Position numbers and translations under genes: made by a program. From NCBI GenBank assembly GCA_027485365.1, contig JAIXRD010000118.1:1-13458 (forward strand): a stretch of 13,458 nt of DNA, written 5' to 3'. This stretch comes from Cryomorphaceae bacterium (GTDB taxonomy: Bacteria > Bacteroidota > Bacteroidia > Flavobacteriales_D > Crocinitomicaceae). Numbering within the stretch: the first letter of the stretch is position 1; each line of letters opens with the position of its first letter. Positions 1-9,580 of the stretch are shown here, one piece after another. The notes under the pieces were generated by a model. It had not been told where the DNA came from and ran no database searches. It saw nothing but the letters and a program-made list of their open reading frames with translations.

Positions 1-3000
1 ACGCTTGATTGTACCGTATGCTGCAGTACCATCAATTTCGGAAACAACTGCTGGGTTCGATGGGTTACGCGCTTCGAAAAGCTCCGTTACACGCGGTAAA
101 CCTCCTGTAATATCCCCTGACTTACCAGAAGAACGTGGGATTTTCACCAAGGTAACCCCTGCATCAACTAAGTCACCTGCATCAACATTTAAGTGGGCGC
201 TTACTGGAAGTGAATATTCTCTTAATACCTCACCAGATTTAGCATCTACGATATGAATTGCAGGACTTTTCTTTTTATCACGAGACTCGATAATCACCTT
301 ACGGTTATATCCAGTTTGCTCATCCATTTCTTCTCGGTATGTAATACCTGCTTCCATGAAATCAAACTTAACCTTACCTTTTACCTCGGTAATAATCAAG
401 GCATTGTATGGATCCCATTTACAGATTACATCTCCTTTCTTCACTTTAGTTTTATCCTCGACCATTAAATCAGAACCGTAAGGAATATTGGCATTCATAA
501 TAACAATACCCGTTTTCTCATCTACAATTCTCATTTCACCTGAACGACCAACAACAATAGTTTTTACCGTTCCATCAGCTCCTTTGTGGTCAATAGTTCG
601 CAATTCTTCAAATTCGATGCGACCAGAAACCTTAGCTTTGATGTCAGAACTATCCGCAATGTTAGAGGCAGTACCCCCAACGTGGAACGTTCTTAAGGTC
701 AACTGTGTACCTGGTTCACCGATGGACTGTGCGGCAATAACACCTACCGCATCACCAATTTGTGCCGGTCTGTGCGTTGCAAGATTTCGTCCATAACATT
801 TTGAACAAACTCCTTTACGCATTTCACAGGTCAATACAGAACGAATTTCTACATCATCAATTCCTGCGATCTCGATTTCCCTAGCAACATTTTCTGTGAT
901 TAATGCACCACTCTCTACGATTAAGCGATCAGATTCTGGATAGTACACATCATGAACAGATGTTCTTCCTAAAATACGATCGTATAATGGCTCAACAACT
1001 TCATCATTCTTACGTAATGCAGAAGCTACAATACCGCGAAGGGTACCACAATCTTCTGAATTAATTACCACATCCTGAGCAACATCCACTAAACGACGCG
1101 TTAAGTAACCCGCATCCGCAGTTTTAAGGGCGGTATCCGCTAAACCTTTACGTGCACCGTGGGTAGAAATAAAGTACTCAAGAATTGATAAACCTTCTTT
1201 AAAGTTGGAAAGAATTGGATTTTCAATAATTTCCTGAACGGAGGCACCAGATTTCTGTGGTTTCGCCATCAATCCACGCATTCCTGAAAGCTGACGAATC
1301 TGCTCTTTAGAACCCCGTGCACCAGAATCAAACATCATGTAGATGGAATTAAATCCTTGACGGTCCGTTTTAAGCTGATCCATTAGGGTAGCTGTCAAAC
1401 GTGAATTGGTATGTGTCCAAATATCAATAATCTGGTTATAACGCTCATTGTTTGTGATTAATCCCATGTTATAGCTAGCCATAACCTCGGTAACCTCTTG
1501 TTCTGCTTTTGCAACCAACACTTCTTTTTCCTTCGGAATGATAATATCATCCAAATTAAAGGATAAACCTCCTTTGAAGGCCATATGGTACCCTAAGGTT
1601 TTGATGTCATCCAAGAATTGGGCTGTACGGCTTGTACCAGAAATTTTAAGTACTTCACCGATAATATCTCGTAAGGCCTTTTTCGTAAGGACATCATTGA
1701 TATAACCAACTTCACGCGGAACGTTCTCGTTAAATAATACACGTCCACACGTCGTATCGATCATTTTCAATACCGGCTCACCTTGTTCATTTAGATCATA
1801 CGTTTTAACCTTGATGGTTGCATGTAGGTCTAACTTGCGCTCGTTGTATGCGATGATTACTTCTTCTGGAGAATAGAAAATTTTCCCTTCACCTTTCACT
1901 TTATCCGTTTCCGTTGAAACTTTACCTTTTGTGATGTAGTAAAGTCCAAGTACCATGTCTTGAGATGGTACCGCGATAGGCGCGCCATTTGCAGGGTTCA
2001 AGATGTTGTGCGAAGCAAGCATTAACAACTGTGCTTCCAAAATCGCAGCATTTCCTAATGGTAAATGCACCGCCATTTGGTCACCGTCGAAATCCGCGTT
2101 AAAGGCCGTAGTTACCAATGGGTGAAGGCGAATTGCTTTTCCTTCAATCAATTTTGGCTGAAATGCTTGAATACCTAAACGGTGAAGCGTAGGGGCACGG
2201 TTAAGTAATACCGGGTGACCTTTCAATACATTCTCTAGAATATCCCAAACAACTGGTTCTTTTCGGTCTACAATTTTCTTTGCAGATTTAACAGTTTTCA
2301 CAATACCACGCTCGATCATTTTTCGAATGATGAATGGTTTGTATAGTTCTGCTGCCATGTCTTTTGGAATACCGCACTCATGCAGTTTCAAATCTGGACC
2401 AACAACAATTACGGAACGTGCCGAATAATCTACACGTTTTCCTAAGAGGTTTTGACGGAATCGACCTTGCTTACCTTTCAAGGAGTCAGAAAGTGACTTA
2501 AGGGCACGATTCGATTCGGTTTTAACTGCACTAGACTTACGTGAATTATCAAATAACGAATCAACCGCTTCTTGAAGCATACGTTTTTCGTTACGCAAAA
2601 TCACCTCAGGTGCTTTAATTTCTATCAAACGCTTAAGACGGTTATTACGAATAATAACGCGACGATAAAGGTCGTTCAAATCCGAGGTAGCAAAGCGACC
2701 ACCATCAAGAGGAACTAATGGACGTAATTCTGGTGGAATCACAGGCACCACCTTAACAATCATCCATTCAGGACGGTTGTCAATGCGTGTCTGAGAGTCT
2801 TTCATAGCCTCAACAACTTGTAAACGCTTAAGTGCTTCATTCTTACGTTGAACCGATGTTTCTTCATCAGCAGCTGCACGTAATTCGTTGGATAAGGAAA
2901 CCAGATTTAAATCTCTCAACAAATCATAAAGTGCTTCAGCACCCATTTTTGCGATAAATTTGTTTGGATCGGTGTCATCTAAGAAATGGTTGTCTTTAAG

Positions 3001-3528
3001 TGCTGGATTATCGATAATATCCAAATAATCTTCTTCTGTTAAGAAATCATATTTCTTTAAACTTAGACCTTCCATTTCAGCGGTAACACCCGCTTGAATT
3101 ACGACATAACGCTCGTAGTAAATGATTTGGTCAAGCTTCTTAGTTGGAAGGCCAAGTAAGTAACCAATTTTATTTGGTAACGAACGGAAATACCAGATGT
3201 GTGCTACAGGGACAACTAAGGAGATGTGGCCCATACGCTCACGACGAACTTTTTTCTCCGTTACCTCTACACCACAACGGTCACAAACAATTCCTTTATA
3301 TCGAATACGCTTGTATTTCCCACAATGACATTCATAATCCTTAACTGGTCCGAAAATACGCTCACAGAACAAGCCATCGCGTTCTGGTTTGTAGGTACGA
3401 TAGTTAATCGTTTCCGGTTTAAGGACTTCTCCACTAGATTGCTCCAAAATCAACTCAGGCGAAGCCAAAGAGATGGTGATTTTATTGAAGCTATTTTGTT
3501 TTTTTGGTGTTTCTTTCTTAAAAGCCAT
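1..3528 (-). CDS. rpoC: DNA-directed RNA polymerase beta' subunit, 3' end outside window
   Basis: Largest subunit of RNA polymerase; with beta it forms the active-site cleft. The frame is open without a stop from the ATG at 3528 to the window edge, giving 1176 codons; Bacteroidota RpoC is roughly 1430 aa, so about 250 C-terminal residues are missing. Visible landmarks are the N-terminal zinc site (C67, C69, C82, C85), the catalytic NADFDGDQMAVH at 477-488 whose three aspartates bind the active-site Mg, the bridge-helix/trigger-loop stretch with STHGARKGLADTALKT from about 788, and the second zinc site (C827, C901, C908, C911). The N-terminus (MAFKKE, then FNKITISLASPE) is Flavobacteriia-like. 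It starts 25 bp after the rpoB stop, with an AT-rich leader and no Shine-Dalgarno sequence, as usual in this phylum. All key residues are present. Co-transcription with rpoB is inferred from spacing. Confidence 0.98.
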   Translation of the reverse strand, partial: MAFKKETPKKQNSFNKITISLASPELILEQSSGEVLKPETINYRTYKPERDGLFCERIFGPVKDYECHCGKYKRIRYKGIVCDRCGVEVTEKKVRRERMGHISLVVPVAHIWYFRSLPNKIGYLLGLPTKKLDQIIYYERYVVIQAGVTAEMEGLSLKKYDFLTEEDYLDIIDNPALKDNHFLDDTDPNKFIAKMGAEALYDLLRDLNLVSLSNELRAAADEETSVQRKNEALKRLQVVEAMKDSQTRIDNRPEWMIVKVVPVIPPELRPLVPLDGGRFATSDLNDLYRRVIIRNNRLKRLIEIKAPEVILRNEKRMLQEAVDSLFDNSRKSSAVKTESNRALKSLSDSLKGKQGRFRQNLLGKRVDYSARSVIVVGPDLKLHECGIPKDMAAELYKPFIIRKMIERGIVKTVKSAKKIVDRKEPVVWDILENVLKGHPVLLNRAPTLHRLGIQAFQPKLIEGKAIRLHPLVTTAFNADFDGDQMAVHLPLGNAAILEAQLLMLASHNILNPANGAPIAVPSQDMVLGLYYITKGKVSTETDKVKGEGKIFYSPEEVIIAYNERKLDLHATIKVKTYDLNEQGEPVLKMIDTTCGRVLFNENVPREVGYINDVLTKKALRDIIGEVLKISGTSRTAQFLDDIKTLGYHMAFKGGLSFNLDDIIIPKEKEVLVAKAEQEVTEVMASYNMGLITNNERYNQIIDIWTHTNSRLTATLMDQLKTDRQGFNSIYMMFDSGARGSKEQIRQLSGMRGLMAKPQKSGASVQEIIENPILSNFKEGLSILEYFISTHGARKGLADTALKTADAGYLTRRLVDVAQDVVINSEDCGTLRGIVASALRKNDEVVEPLYDRILGRTSVHDVYYPESDRLIVESGALITENVAREIEIAGIDDVEIRSVLTCEMRKGVCSKCYGRNLATHRPAQIGDAVGVIAAQSIGEPGTQLTLRTFHVGGTASNIADSSDIKAKVSGRIEFEELRTIDHKGADGTVKTIVVGRSGEMRIVDEKTGIVIMNANIPYGSDLMVEDKTKVKKGDVICKWDPYNALIITEVKGKVKFDFMEAGITYREEMDEQTGYNRKVIIESRDKKKSPAIHIVDAKSGEVLREYSLPVSAHLNVDAGDLVDAGVTLVKIPRSSGKSGDITGGLPRVTELFEARNPSNPAVVSEIDGTAAYGTIKR

Positions 3529-3553
3529 TTTGTACGCTTTAACAATTTTTTAA

Positions 3554-6500
3554 TTAATCCATACTAACATTAAGGCACAATCCTTTCAATTCATGTAACA
3601 ATACATTGAATGATTCAGGAATACCTGGTTCAGGAATGTTATCTCCTTTAACGATAGCTTCGTACGCTTTTGCACGACCCATTACATCATCGGATTTAAC
3701 GGTTAACAACTCTTGAAGAATATTTGCAGCTCCAAAGGCTTCGATTGCCCAAACCTCCATCTCTCCAAAACGCTGACCTCCGAACTGTGCTTTACCACCA
3801 AGCGGCTGCTGCGTAATAAGCGAGTATGGTCCGATCGAACGAGCATGCATTTTATCATCTACCATGTGAGATAATTTCAACATGTAAATTACCCCAACAG
3901 TTGCCGGTTGATCGAAACGCTCTCCAGTTCCACCATCGTACAAGTAGGTTTTACCTGACTTTGGAACCCCTGCTTTAACCGTCCACTCATCGATTTCCGA
4001 AGGATGTGCACCGTCAAAAATTGGCGTAGCAAACTTAATTCCAAGTTTTTCTCCGGCCCAACCTAATACGGTTTCATAAATCTGACCCAAGTTCATACGT
4101 GAAGGTACCCCAAGTGGGTTCAATACGATATCAACTGGCGTTCCATCTTCAAGGAACGGCATATCTTCTTGACGAACAATATTGGCAACGATTCCTTTGT
4201 TACCGTGACGTCCTGCCATCTTATCTCCAACACGAAGTTTACGTTTTTTAGCAACATAAACCTTAGCCAATTTCACAATTCCTGCTGGCAATTCATCACC
4301 TACAGAAATATGGAATTTTTTACGTTTGTAGTTACCTAATAAGTCATTCGCTTTGATGCTGAAGTTATGGATTACTCGGCTAATCATTTGATTGATTTTC
4401 TCATCAGCAGTCCAGTTTAATGGATTGATAATGGTATAATCTAATGTCATTAAGCCTTTCGCTGTAAACTTAGTCCCTTTCTTAATTAACTCTTCTCTAA
4501 AGTTATTGAATACCCCGGCAGATTTATTTTCTCCTAAGATGGTCATCAACTTCTCAGTTAATTTTTCTTTCAGGTCATTGTACTCTTTTTGGTATTCCAT
4601 ATCCAAGGTTTCCAAAATTGGCTTGTCTTGTGATTTGGACTTACGGTCTTTAACCGCACGAGAGAACAATTTCTTTTGAATAACGGTACCACGAAGGGAT
4701 GGACCAGCTTTCAACGATGCATCTTTTACATCTCCTGCTTTATCACCGAAGATTGCACGTAGCAATTTCTCTTCTGGCGATGGATCCGTCTCTCCTTTTG
4801 GTGTGATCTTTCCGATAAGGATATCTCCTTCTTTAATTTCAGCACCAATTCGAATTAATCCGTTTTCATCTAGATCTTTTGTTGCTTCTTCACTTACGTT
4901 TGGAATATCAGAAGTTAATTCTTCCATACCACGTTTTGTATCACGAACCTCTAAGGAGTATTCGTCAATGTGAATTGACGTAAAGATATCATCACGAACA
5001 ATCTTCTCAGAAATCACAATCGCATCCTCGAAATTATACCCTTTCCATGGCATGAACGCCACTTTTAAGTTTTGTCCGAGTGCTAATTCTCCACTTTCAG
5101 TAGCATAACCTTCACACAAAACCTGACCTTTAGAAACGCGGTCTCCTTTCGCAACAATTGGCTTAAGGTTCATACACGTACTTTGGTTAGTTTTAGCGTA
5201 TTTAGTTAAGGAATAACGTTTAACCTCGCTGTCAAAAGAAACCAATTTATCTTCATCGTTCCAATCGTAACGAATAACGATTTCGTTTGCATCAACATAT
5301 TCTACTACCCCATCCCCTTCTGCATTAACTAATACACGAGAATCACGAGCAACAAGCTCTTCGATTCCTGTACCAACAATTGGTGAATGTGGTTTTAATA
5401 ATGGTACTGCTTGACGTTGCATGTTAGATCCCATCAGGGCACGGTTGGCATCATCATGCTCCAAGAATGGAATTGATGAGGCTGCAATCGAAGCAATTTG
5501 ATTCGCTCCAACATCCATGAGGTGTAATTCCTTCGGATTAACCACTGGGAAGTCACCTTCATAACGTGCTTTTACCGTATCTGTAAGGAAATTACCTTTA
5601 TTATCTACTTTCGCGTTTGCTTGAGCAATGATTTTTCCATCTTCTTCTTCAGCAGCCAAGTAAATTGGTTCTTCTGTGAAAACCATTTTACCGTTTTCAA
5701 TTTTACGGTAAGGTGTTTCAATGAATCCAAGCTTGTTTACTTTCGCGAAAACACAAAGCGAAGAAATCAAACCAATGTTTGGTCCTTCCGGAGTTTCAAT
5801 GGTACAAAGTCTTCCGTAGTGCGTATAGTGAACGTCACGAACCTCAAATCCTGCACGCTCTCTTGATAAACCGCCAGGTCCGAGAGCTGAAAGACGACGT
5901 TTGTGCGTTACCTCGGCTAGTGGATTCGTTTGATCCATAAACTGAGAAAGCTGATTCGTACCAAAGAATGAGTTAATGACAGAACTCAAGGTTTTCGCAT
6001 TAATCAAATCGATTGGAGTAAATACCTCATTATCACGAACGTTCATACGCTCTCTGATGGTACGCGCCATACGCGCTAAACCAACACCAAATTGAGAGTA
6101 TAACTGCTCTCCTACGGTACGAACGCGACGATTTGAAAGGTGATCGATATCATCGACATCTGCTTTAGAGTTGATTAATTCGATTAAGTATTTAACGATT
6201 TCAATGATGTCTTGTTTCGTTAACACACGAGACATTTCTTCGGCACCGATTTTCAACTTTTTGTTAATTCGGTAACGCCCCACTTCTCCTAGATCATATC
6301 GTGTATCTGAGAAGAATAATTTTTCAAAAACACCTTTTGCTGTTTCAAAATCTGGGGCATCTGCATTACGTAACTGACGATAGATGTATTCAATCGCTTC
6401 TTTTTCAGAATTGGTTGGATCTTTCTGAAGGGTATTGTAAATGATGGTGTAGTCAATTGCGTTTGCATTCTCCTTGTGAAGGATTAATGATTTCGCACCT

Positions 6501-7363
6501 GAATCTAGGATATCATCTAAATGCTCCTCTTTAATCTCTAATTCACGCTCGAGGATCACCTCATTACGCTCGATAGAAACCACTTCACCAGTATCTTCGT
6601 CTACGAAATCTTCAATCCAAGTTTTTAGAACACGTGCAGCAAGTCTACGACCTACTAATTTTTTCATTCCAGCTTTTGTGATTTTCACTTCATCTGCTAA
6701 GCCAAAAATCTCAAGAATATCACGGTCTGTTTCATACCCCATTGCGCGGAACAAGGTAGTTAACGGTAATTTTTTCTTACGGTCAATGTAAGCATACATG
6801 ATGCTATTGATATCTGTAGCGAATTCCATCCAAGAACCTTTGAATGGGATAATTCGAGCAGAATACAATTTAGTTCCATTGGCGTGACGAGATTGTCCAA
6901 AGAACACGCCTGGTGAACGATGCAACTGAGAAACGATTACACGTTCTGCGCCATTCACTACAAAAGAACCTTTTGGGGTCATATACGGAATTGTACCTAA
7001 ATACACATCCTGCACGATGGTTTCGAAATCCTCATGCTCGGGGTCGGTACAATATAATTTCAATTTAGCTTTAAGTGGAACGCTGTATGTTAATCCACGT
7101 TCGATACACTCTTCAATCGAATACCTTGGGGGATCGATGAAATAATCCAAAAACTCGAGTACGAATTGATTTCGTGTGTCGGTAATTGGGAAATTTTCTG
7201 CGAAAACTTTGAAAAGGCCTTCGCTTTCTCTGTTTTCAGGTGTTGTTTCAAGCTGAAAGAATTCTTGAAACGATTTCAATTGAACCTCCAAAAAGTCGGG
7301 ATACTCAAAGGTATTTTTACTGGAGGCAAAATTAATTCGGGTTGAATTATTTTTTGTTGCCAA
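3554..7363 (-). CDS. rpoB: DNA-directed RNA polymerase beta subunit
   Basis: Second-largest RNA polymerase subunit, 1269 aa, the length normal for Flavobacteriia. The active-site lysines lie in DKMAGRHGNKG (K1048 and K1056, equivalent to E. coli K1065 and K1073). The rifampicin pocket (QLSQFMDQ from Q471, then THKRRLSALGPGG) carries the wild-type residues at the three main resistance sites: D477, H487 and S492, equivalent to E. coli D516, H526 and S531. Nothing in this pocket suggests target-based rifampicin resistance. The N-terminus begins MATKNNSTRINFAS, and the start is the ATG at 7363. It lies 95 bp downstream of rplL; that gap contains a terminator-like hairpin that may reduce rpoBC expression relative to the ribosomal protein genes. 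rpoC follows after 25 bp. No frameshift or truncation is seen. Confidence 0.99.
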   Translation of the reverse strand: MATKNNSTRINFASSKNTFEYPDFLEVQLKSFQEFFQLETTPENRESEGLFKVFAENFPITDTRNQFVLEFLDYFIDPPRYSIEECIERGLTYSVPLKAKLKLYCTDPEHEDFETIVQDVYLGTIPYMTPKGSFVVNGAERVIVSQLHRSPGVFFGQSRHANGTKLYSARIIPFKGSWMEFATDINSIMYAYIDRKKKLPLTTLFRAMGYETDRDILEIFGLADEVKITKAGMKKLVGRRLAARVLKTWIEDFVDEDTGEVVSIERNEVILERELEIKEEHLDDILDSGAKSLILHKENANAIDYTIIYNTLQKDPTNSEKEAIEYIYRQLRNADAPDFETAKGVFEKLFFSDTRYDLGEVGRYRINKKLKIGAEEMSRVLTKQDIIEIVKYLIELINSKADVDDIDHLSNRRVRTVGEQLYSQFGVGLARMARTIRERMNVRDNEVFTPIDLINAKTLSSVINSFFGTNQLSQFMDQTNPLAEVTHKRRLSALGPGGLSRERAGFEVRDVHYTHYGRLCTIETPEGPNIGLISSLCVFAKVNKLGFIETPYRKIENGKMVFTEEPIYLAAEEEDGKIIAQANAKVDNKGNFLTDTVKARYEGDFPVVNPKELHLMDVGANQIASIAASSIPFLEHDDANRALMGSNMQRQAVPLLKPHSPIVGTGIEELVARDSRVLVNAEGDGVVEYVDANEIVIRYDWNDEDKLVSFDSEVKRYSLTKYAKTNQSTCMNLKPIVAKGDRVSKGQVLCEGYATESGELALGQNLKVAFMPWKGYNFEDAIVISEKIVRDDIFTSIHIDEYSLEVRDTKRGMEELTSDIPNVSEEATKDLDENGLIRIGAEIKEGDILIGKITPKGETDPSPEEKLLRAIFGDKAGDVKDASLKAGPSLRGTVIQKKLFSRAVKDRKSKSQDKPILETLDMEYQKEYNDLKEKLTEKLMTILGENKSAGVFNNFREELIKKGTKFTAKGLMTLDYTIINPLNWTADEKINQMISRVIHNFSIKANDLLGNYKRKKFHISVGDELPAGIVKLAKVYVAKKRKLRVGDKMAGRHGNKGIVANIVRQEDMPFLEDGTPVDIVLNPLGVPSRMNLGQIYETVLGWAGEKLGIKFATPIFDGAHPSEIDEWTVKAGVPKSGKTYLYDGGTGERFDQPATVGVIYMLKLSHMVDDKMHARSIGPYSLITQQPLGGKAQFGGQRFGEMEVWAIEAFGAANILQELLTVKSDDVMGRAKAYEAIVKGDNIPEPGIPESFNVLLHELKGLCLNVSMD

Positions 7364-7400
7364 GGCTGTTAATTTATAAAATTTAGAAAATGCACTTTAC

Positions 7401-7442
7401 AAAAACAGGACAAGGCACCCGAAAAATCGGTTGCCTGTCCTG
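7401..7442 (-). terminator. Terminator-like hairpin (possible attenuator) between rplL and rpoB
   Basis: In the minus-strand transcript a near-perfect stem is formed by positions 7442-7427 and 7422-7406 around a 4-nt loop of U. There is one bulged base (7413) and one A-G mismatch, giving 15 pairs. Five U residues (7405-7401) follow directly, as in an intrinsic terminator. It lies 17 nt past the rplL stop and 37 nt before the rpoB start. E. coli has a partial terminator (attenuator) in the same place, so partial termination that sets the ribosomal protein to polymerase ratio is a reasonable inference. A complete stop is unlikely unless rpoBC has its own promoter, and I did not find a convincing one in the gap. 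An RNase processing site is the alternative. Confidence 0.7.
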
Positions 7443-7458
7443 CGAATTCCGTCTGAAA

Positions 7459-7839
7459 TTACTTAATCTCAACTTCGGCACCAGCCTCTTCAAGAGACTT
7501 TTTAAGGCCTTCCGCTTCGTCTTTAGAAACTGCTTCTTTCAAGGTAGTAGGAGCTCCATCAACTAAGTCTTTAGACTCTTTCAATCCGTTTCCTGTAAGT
7601 TCTTTCACAAGTTTAACTACAGCAAGTTTGTTCGGACCGCTTGCTTTAAGGATAACATTAAATTCTGTTTGTTCCTCAACAGCAGCAGCTTCGGCACCGC
7701 CTCCACCACCTGCCATCATTACTGGCGCAGCAGCGGCTGGTTCGATTCCGTATTCTTCTTTAAGGATTGCAGCTAACTCATTTACTTCTTTTACAGTAAG
7801 GTTAACTAGGGTTTCTGCGATTTGCTTTAATTCAGCCAT
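7459..7839 (-). CDS. rplL: 50S ribosomal protein L7/L12
   Basis: Stalk protein of the large ribosomal subunit, 126 aa, normal length. It binds L10 as dimers and recruits and stimulates translational GTPases such as EF-Tu and EF-G. The N-terminal dimerisation helices span about 1-33, followed by a flexible Ala/Gly/Met-rich hinge at about 34-56 that includes five consecutive Gly. The globular C-terminal domain (about 57-126) holds the conserved factor-binding helix region KLAVVKLVKELTGNGLKESK and the LVDGAP turn. It lies 29 nt downstream of rplJ, its binding partner, as in nearly all bacteria. A terminator-like hairpin begins 17 nt after its stop. Confidence 0.99.
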   Translation of the reverse strand: MAELKQIAETLVNLTVKEVNELAAILKEEYGIEPAAAAPVMMAGGGGGAEAAAVEEQTEFNVILKASGPNKLAVVKLVKELTGNGLKESKDLVDGAPTTLKEAVSKDEAEGLKKSLEEAGAEVEIK

Positions 7840-7868
7840 TTTATTTGTTTTTAAATAAGGTTAATAAA

Positions 7869-8387
7869 CTATCTTTCTTCGAGGGTTTTTAAAATACCCG
7901 CGATTTTACCGCCTGCACCTTTAAGGCCAGACAACACATTCTTAGCAGGACTTTGAAGTAATCCAACAATTTCTCCAATCAATTCTTCCTTAGATTTCAT
8001 GGACTCAAGCGTTACCAATTGATTATCCCCAACAAAGATTGCTTCTTCAATGTAAGCACCTTTAAGGATAGGTTTTTGGTTTTTCTTGCGAAATTCTTGA
8101 ATCAAGCGCGCTGGAGCGTTTGCTTCTTGGCTAATCATGATGGAGGTAGAACCTTTCAATAAGGCTGTTAACTCACCATAATTCTTCCCTTCTACACGAT
8201 CCATTGCTTTCTTCAACAAGGTGTTTTTAACGACCTTTAAAGAAATATTAGATTGAAAACATCTTCTTCTTAGGTTGTTTATGGTCTCAACTGTTAAGTC
8301 AGCGGTGTCTGTTAAATAAAGGATGGTTGCAGCGGACAATTCAGCGGCCAAATCGTCAATGTATTGTGCTTTTTCTTCTCTGTTCAT
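7869..8387 (-). CDS. rplJ: 50S ribosomal protein L10
   Basis: Base of the L7/L12 stalk, 172 aa. It binds 23S rRNA through its N-terminal domain and carries L7/L12 dimers on its C-terminal helix. The N-terminus MNREEKAQYIDDLAAEL is typical for the Bacteroidota version. A central RNA-binding region (VVKNTLLKKAMD at about 54-65) and a C-terminal helix rich in Lys, Gly and Leu are visible. Only 10 nt separate it from the rplA stop, so there is no intergenic room for the long L10 leader that E. coli uses for autoregulation; any such site would have to lie inside rplA or at the rplK leader. The ATG at 8387 is the natural start. Confidence 0.98.
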   Translation of the reverse strand: MNREEKAQYIDDLAAELSAATILYLTDTADLTVETINNLRRRCFQSNISLKVVKNTLLKKAMDRVEGKNYGELTALLKGSTSIMISQEANAPARLIQEFRKKNQKPILKGAYIEEAIFVGDNQLVTLESMKSKEELIGEIVGLLQSPAKNVLSGLKGAGGKIAGILKTLEER

Positions 8388-8397
8388 GTTAAAAATA

Positions 8398-9093
8398 TTA
8401 AGCAGTTACTGATTTGGTATCGATTTGAATTCCGGCGCTCATGGTAGAGCTTAGCGCTATGCTTTTAATGTAAGTACCTTTTGCAGCAGAAGGTTTCAAT
8501 TTGATAAGTGCTTGAATTAATTCGTTCGCGTTTTCTTTTAACATTGAACCATTAAAACTTACTTTACCAACTGCAGAGTGTATAATTCCGTATTTGTCAA
8601 CTTTAAAGTCGATTTTACCGGCTTTTACTTCTGCTACCGCTTTTGCTACATCAAGTGTTACAGTACCTGTTTTTGGATTCGGCATTAATCCTCTTGGACC
8701 TAAAATTCGTCCGAGGGCTCCTACTTTACCCATAACAGATGGCATGGTGATAATTACATCAACATCGGTCCAACCGCCCTTGATTTTAGCGATGTAGTCG
8801 TCTAATCCTACGTGATCTGCACCTGCAGCTTTAGCTTCCGCTTCCTTATCTGGAGTACACAATACGAGAACTCGCATGTCTTTTCCAGTTCCGTGTGGAA
8901 GTGCTACTGTACCACGAACCATTTGATTAGCCTTTCTAGGATCAACGCCTAAACGCACTGCGATATCCACTGATGCATCAAATTTAGTTGTAGAGATTGC
9001 TTTTACTAATTCGCAAGCTTCAACTAGTGAGTATGCTTTGCCTAAATCAACTTTAGACAAAACTTCCTTTCTCTTTTTCGAAATTCTTTTCAT
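8398..9093 (-). CDS. rplA: 50S ribosomal protein L1
   Basis: L1-stalk protein, 231 aa, a normal length. It binds 23S rRNA near the E site and moves with deacylated tRNA. The family signature LGPRGLMPNPKTGT is at 131-144, and the N-terminus is basic (MKRISKKRKE). In many bacteria L1 also represses its own operon by binding the rplK leader; a candidate site is described upstream of rplK. It follows rplK by 11 nt and precedes rplJ by 10 nt, so rplK-rplA-rplJ are almost certainly one transcript. Confidence 0.99.
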   Translation of the reverse strand: MKRISKKRKEVLSKVDLGKAYSLVEACELVKAISTTKFDASVDIAVRLGVDPRKANQMVRGTVALPHGTGKDMRVLVLCTPDKEAEAKAAGADHVGLDDYIAKIKGGWTDVDVIITMPSVMGKVGALGRILGPRGLMPNPKTGTVTLDVAKAVAEVKAGKIDFKVDKYGIIHSAVGKVSFNGSMLKENANELIQALIKLKPSAAKGTYIKSIALSSTMSAGIQIDTKSVTA

Positions 9094-9104
9094 GTCTTCT
9101 TGAT

Positions 9105-9551
9105 TTATTTAGTTTTTGGAGCAGATCCTCCTTTTACAACTACACCCATACTTCGTGCTGTACCAGCCACCATTGACATTGCTGAGTCAACCGTAAAACA
9201 GTTCAAATCAGGAAGTTTATCTTCTGCAATGGTGCGAATTTGATCCCATGAGATGGTTCCCACTTTGGACTTATTCGGTTCAGCAGAACCCTTCTTAATT
9301 TTTGTTTGTTCAACGATTTGTACAGCTGCAGGTGCTGTTTTTAACACGAATTCGAATGACTTATCTGCATATACAGTGATTACCACAGGAACCACTTTTC
9401 CGGGTTTATCTTGAGTTCGGGCATTAAACTGCTTACAAAACTCCATGATATTTACCCCTTTGGCACCTAGTGCCGGACCGATTGGGGGCGAAGGATTCGC
9501 CGCACCGCCTTTGATTTGCAATTTAATCAAAGCTGCTACTTCTTTAGCCAT
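9105..9551 (-). CDS. rplK: 50S ribosomal protein L11
   Basis: Part of the GTPase-associated centre of the large subunit, 148 aa. The N-terminal domain contains the proline-rich PPIGPALGAKGVNI stretch at 22-35, which interacts with factors and thiopeptide antibiotics. The C-terminal rRNA-binding domain (about 75-148) includes the family-typical AGTARSMGV near 129-137. The start is the ATG at 9551. It lies 81 nt downstream of nusG, the largest gap between secE and rplL, and that gap holds RNA-structure and promoter-like signals described separately. Confidence 0.99.
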   Translation of the reverse strand: MAKEVAALIKLQIKGGAANPSPPIGPALGAKGVNIMEFCKQFNARTQDKPGKVVPVVITVYADKSFEFVLKTAPAAVQIVEQTKIKKGSAEPNKSKVGTISWDQIRTIAEDKLPDLNCFTVDSAMSMVAGTARSMGVVVKGGSAPKTK

Positions 9552-9562
9552 TTATTCACAAT

Positions 9563-9580
9563 TTATGTAGTCAAACATAA
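9563..9580 (-). promoter_or_regulatory. Possible -7 element within an inverted repeat before rplK
   Basis: On the minus strand, TATGTTTG (9579-9572) matches the Bacteroidota -7 consensus TAnnTTTG exactly. However, no TTTG-type -33 element lies 17-21 nt upstream. The same bases sit in a 6-bp inverted repeat (TTATGT, 6-nt spacer, ACATAA), ending 11 nt before the rplK start. It could be a weak internal promoter, an AU-rich hairpin that affects translation of rplK, or chance in AT-rich DNA. I rate it weak. Confidence 0.22.

Noticed and set aside
1..3528. Possible disruption of rpoC, since the gene is not closed in the window
   Set aside because: I read the frame triplet by triplet from 3528 to 1 and found no stop or frameshift; the gene is simply cut by the window edge.
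3529..3553. Regulatory site in the rpoB-rpoC gap
   Set aside because: Only 25 AT-rich bases with no hairpin or promoter motif; an ordinary spacer.
5..3567. Plus-strand reading frames opposite rpoC and the end of rpoB
   Set aside because: They are antisense to a complete, motif-rich rpoC frame, have no family-like sequence or expression signals, and are explained as shadows.
5870..5960. Rifampicin-resistance changes in rpoB
   Set aside because: The three main positions (D477, H487, S492) carry the wild-type residues.
7628..7858. Plus-strand frame with a run of prolines opposite rplL
   Set aside because: The proline run is the reverse of the Gly-rich hinge codons of L7/L12; it is a shadow.
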